A DNA stretch of 7,084 nucleotides. Origin: an uncultured Collinsella sp. GTDB taxonomy: Bacteria > Actinomycetota > Coriobacteriia > Coriobacteriales > Coriobacteriaceae. The stretch is taken from positions 1-7,084 of the forward strand of contig CALJNY010000245.1 in NCBI GenBank assembly GCA_937981515.1, read 5' to 3'. This document shows, piece by piece, positions 5,515 through 7,084 of this stretch. Made by a program: the position numbers and the translations under genes. Within the stretch, counting starts at the first letter, position 1, and each line of letters starts with the position of its first letter. A model generated the notes under the pieces. The model was not told where the DNA came from. It did no database searches and saw nothing but the letters and a program-made list of their open reading frames with translations.

Positions 5515-6504
5515 TTGAAGACTGTTCATGTTGCCGCTGGGATCATTCGCAAGGAAGGATCCGATGAGCTGCTTGCCGTGCAGCGCGGCTACGGCGACAT
5601 GCAGGGACTTTGGGAGTTTCCCGGCGGCAAGCTCATGCGCGGCGAGACGCCCGAAGACGCCGTGCGACGCGAACTCATGGAAGAGCTGCAGGTCAAAGTC
5701 ACCAACCTGCGTGATTTCTATACCGTTGAGTACGACTACCCCGATTTCCATCTCTCGATGGAGTGTTACTACTGCTCGCTGGCCAAAGAGTCTGGCGAGC
5801 CCCAGAAACATGACCGTCAGCTCGATATCCGCTGGATTCCACGCACCTCGCTTGCCACCGTTGAGTGGATGCCCGCCGACAAGGGGCTCATTGATGCCCT
5901 GATTGAGTTGAAAGAAGACCGGCTTGAGGCCAACGGCACTGCCAACGACGCCGAGGCCACCACGGCCGACGAGCCCGCCACCAAGCCCAAGCGCGCACCT
6001 AAGCGCCGCAGCAAAAAGCGTCCCAAGCCCGGTCTGCTCGACGGCATCGATACCTCGGACCTTTCCGCCGACGAGCGTGAACTGGTGCGCCGCCGCGCCG
6101 CCATCAAAAAGTCCATGAAGGGCAACAAGCGTGCCAACACCAAGCCCGAGCTGCTCGTACGACAGCGCCTGCGCGCAGCGGGCCTTACGGGTTATCGCTT
6201 GGAATGGAAAGTTCCCGGCAAGCCCGACATCGCCTTTCCCGGGCGCAAGATCGCCATCTTTGTCAACGGCTGCTTTTGGCACCGCTGCCCCAAGTGCAAC
6301 CCTAGCCAGCCCAAGCGCAACGTTGAGTTTTGGGAGGCCAAGTTCCGTCGCAACGTCGAGCGCGATCGCGCCGCGGTGGCAGCGCTCACTCAAATGGGCT
6401 GGACACCCATAACCATCTGGGAATGCGAACTCAAAAAAGACCGCATCGACGCCACCATGGAAAAGGTCATCGAGCAGGTGCGCGCCGCAGAGCCACAGCG
6501 CTAA
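5515..6504 (+). CDS. Fusion of MutT/NudG-type NUDIX hydrolase and Vsr-like T:G mismatch endonuclease
   Basis: One uninterrupted 329-residue frame. Residues 1 to about 130 are a NUDIX domain: GLWEFPGGK (31-39) leads into the box G-x5-E-x7-RELMEE (38-57), where the usual Gly near the end is Gln59. The rest of the domain resembles MutT and NudG, which hydrolyse damaged or modified (d)NTPs such as 8-oxo-dGTP or, for NudG, 5-methyl-dCTP. A Lys/Arg/Ala/Pro-rich linker spans about 133-176. Residues about 185-329 match Vsr, which nicks DNA 5' of T in T:G mismatches left by 5-methylcytosine deamination: TKPE (209-212), PGKPD with presumed catalytic D238, NGCFWH (251-256), cysteines 253, 258, 261 and 304 as probable zinc ligands, EFWEAK, NVERD and WEC. 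The His that E. coli Vsr has in HGCFWH is Asn251. TTG at 5515 is chosen because AGAGAGGA lies 6 bases upstream and the NUDIX domain begins there; the frame is open further upstream but that stretch overlaps the divergent operon. Confidence 0.88.
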   Translation: MKTVHVAAGIIRKEGSDELLAVQRGYGDMQGLWEFPGGKLMRGETPEDAVRRELMEELQVKVTNLRDFYTVEYDYPDFHLSMECYYCSLAKESGEPQKHDRQLDIRWIPRTSLATVEWMPADKGLIDALIELKEDRLEANGTANDAEATTADEPATKPKRAPKRRSKKRPKPGLLDGIDTSDLSADERELVRRRAAIKKSMKGNKRANTKPELLVRQRLRAAGLTGYRLEWKVPGKPDIAFPGRKIAIFVNGCFWHRCPKCNPSQPKRNVEFWEAKFRRNVERDRAAVAALTQMGWTPITIWECELKKDRIDATMEKVIEQVRAAEPQR

Positions 6505-6757
6505 CAGCGAGCATTCACACGCTCCGCACGTCCGCGCCACATCCGCGTCACAAACCTTAGAAAGCCCTTAAGTCCAAAACCTTTCAAGAGTGTTACTCGA
6601 TAGCTTTAACCTGCGGTTTCATCGTAATTGCAAACCTCATTAAGCCTTTCTTTAGCGCTTCTTTGCGACAGCCGCGGCATAATACTGCCAACGCACGGGA
6701 CCTAGCAGCACACCCCGTGCGCAACCTTTTGGTGGACATCGAGGAGGCCGCATAAGC
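6505..6757. other. Intergenic region, no supported gene
   Basis: After the NUDIX-Vsr stop there are 253 bases with lower GC in the middle (about 6560-6660). I see no strong intrinsic terminator. Short dyads such as GAGC/GCTC (6508-6523) and GAGT/ACTC near 6588-6598 are too weak to call. CATAAT at 6678-6683 could be a -10 element but has no good -35. GAGGAGG (6741-6747) is a ribosome-binding-like site ahead of the small ORF at 6758. Confidence 0.35.
6692..6721. repeat. 8-bp dyad upstream of a small ORF
   Basis: CGCACGGG (6692-6699) is the exact inverse of CCCGTGCG (6714-6721), with a 14-base spacer. It lies about 35 bases before the possible start codon at 6758 and could be an operator or a leader hairpin. 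No T-tract follows, so it is not a good terminator. Confidence 0.35.
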
Positions 6758-6967
6758 ATGCATTCTTCCAATGACGCAGCACAGCAGCCATCCCTAACAC
6801 ATGCAGACCTTTTCTCCTTCCCCCCGACACAGAGAAACGGCTTCCTCGACTCCCCCACCACAAAAGCCAAACGCTCAACCGACCAGAACCTCAACCTGCG
6901 AGCATCGTTCGAAAAGCTCCAAGCATCCCTAAACAAGTCATTCCCCAACCAAGCCCGGGCATACTAA
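6758..6967 (+). CDS. Hypothetical small protein, 69 codons
   Basis: I do not recognise this protein. It is hydrophilic, lacks a signal peptide or membrane segment, is rich in Ser, Asn, Gln and Pro, and ends in a possible amphipathic helix (about 46-61, NLRASFEKLQASLNKS). GAGGAGG at 6741-6747 precedes the ATG by 10 bases, slightly longer than ideal. Codons favour C in the third position but include CTA, ACA and AGA, which the neighbouring genes use little. That leaves open recent acquisition or a chance frame. The opposite strand is also open for 98 codons here, but that product is Arg/Cys-rich and less protein-like. Short length and lack of homology by eye keep confidence low. Confidence 0.33.
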   Translation: MHSSNDAAQQPSLTHADLFSFPPTQRNGFLDSPTTKAKRSTDQNLNLRASFEKLQASLNKSFPNQARAY

Positions 6968-7084
6968 CCCCTCATCAACAAAGAAGCCCTGACGCCCCAC
7001 CCATTTCCGCCCAACGTCACAAGGGCGATCGAGCAGGACGGCTTGGGCGGGTCCCCGTACTTAGTTTCCAAAATCATTCCGCAG
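6968..7084. other. Unassigned right edge with a weak dyad
   Basis: No supported gene. CCGCCCAA (7007-7014) and TTGGGCGG (7043-7050) are exact inverted copies 28 bases apart. On the minus strand a frame is open from the edge to a stop at 6964-6966, with an internal ATG at 7078, but the roughly 40 codons are too few to judge and show no motif. It may be the tail of a gene beyond the window or an intergenic repeat. Confidence 0.25.

Noticed and set aside
5452..6540. Minus-strand open frame of 362 codons across the NUDIX-Vsr gene
   Set aside because: It is antisense to a frame with clear NUDIX and Vsr motifs. Its translation is Gly/Ala/Val/Leu-rich with no motif, typical of the shadow of a GC-rich gene.
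6652..6948. Minus-strand 98-codon frame opposite the small ORF
   Set aside because: Arg/Cys-rich composition, no good ribosome binding site noticed, and no motif; less protein-like than the plus-strand frame.
6964..7078. Minus-strand ORF of about 37 codons at the right edge starting at ATG 7078
   Set aside because: Too short and without motif or supported ribosome binding site within the window; noted only as unassigned edge.

Overview
The window most likely comes from a Coriobacteriia genome (Actinomycetota), with Collinsella or a close relative as the best guess. This rests on moderately high GC, codon usage rich in third-position G/C, a multi-pass membrane LuxR regulator of the kind common in that group, and the overall gene style. 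It is inference; no rRNA or marker gene is present. I found no tRNA, rRNA, CRISPR array, insertion sequence or transposase.

Layout. (1) 1-639, minus strand: the first 213 codons of a putrescine carbamoyltransferase (agmatine deiminase pathway), running off the left edge. (2) 640-969: a divergent control region with an 11-bp inverted repeat and a 10-bp-phased direct repeat. (3) 970-1935, plus strand: a seven-helix membrane protein with a C-terminal LuxR DNA-binding domain, arranged like AguR, the agmatine-sensing activator of lactic acid bacteria. (4) 1934-2389: a gene-free convergent region packed with inverted repeats. They are a probable luxR terminator, a GC-rich hairpin, a 121-bp element bounded by perfect 15-bp inverted repeats, a 12-bp tetraloop hairpin and a 99-bp nested stem structure.

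(5) 2390-5366, minus strand: an ABC transporter operon of the MacB/BceAB (FtsX permease) type. The ATPase (4581-5366) looks intact and overlaps the permease start by 11 bp. The permease reading frame is cut by a single in-frame amber codon at 2795-2797, directly followed by ATG. The break falls between the large extracellular domain and the eighth membrane helix. (6) 5367-5514: a divergent promoter region with a nested dyad. (7) 5515-6504, plus strand: a 329-residue protein fusing a MutT/NudG-type NUDIX pyrophosphohydrolase to a Vsr-type very-short-patch-repair endonuclease through a Lys/Arg-rich linker. (8) 6505-7084: mostly unassigned sequence with one possible 69-codon small ORF and two small dyads.

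How the genes relate. The left pair (membrane LuxR and ptcA) looks like one regulatory and catabolic unit: an agmatine- or polyamine-responsive activator divergently placed from the ATP-yielding pathway it would control. The ABC transporter would export or detoxify an amphipathic or peptide substrate if functional, but no two-component system is next to it here and the permease is broken or split. The NUDIX-Vsr fusion is the most unusual gene. It joins nucleotide-pool sanitation to T:G mismatch incision in one chain, with no cytosine methyltransferase in view.
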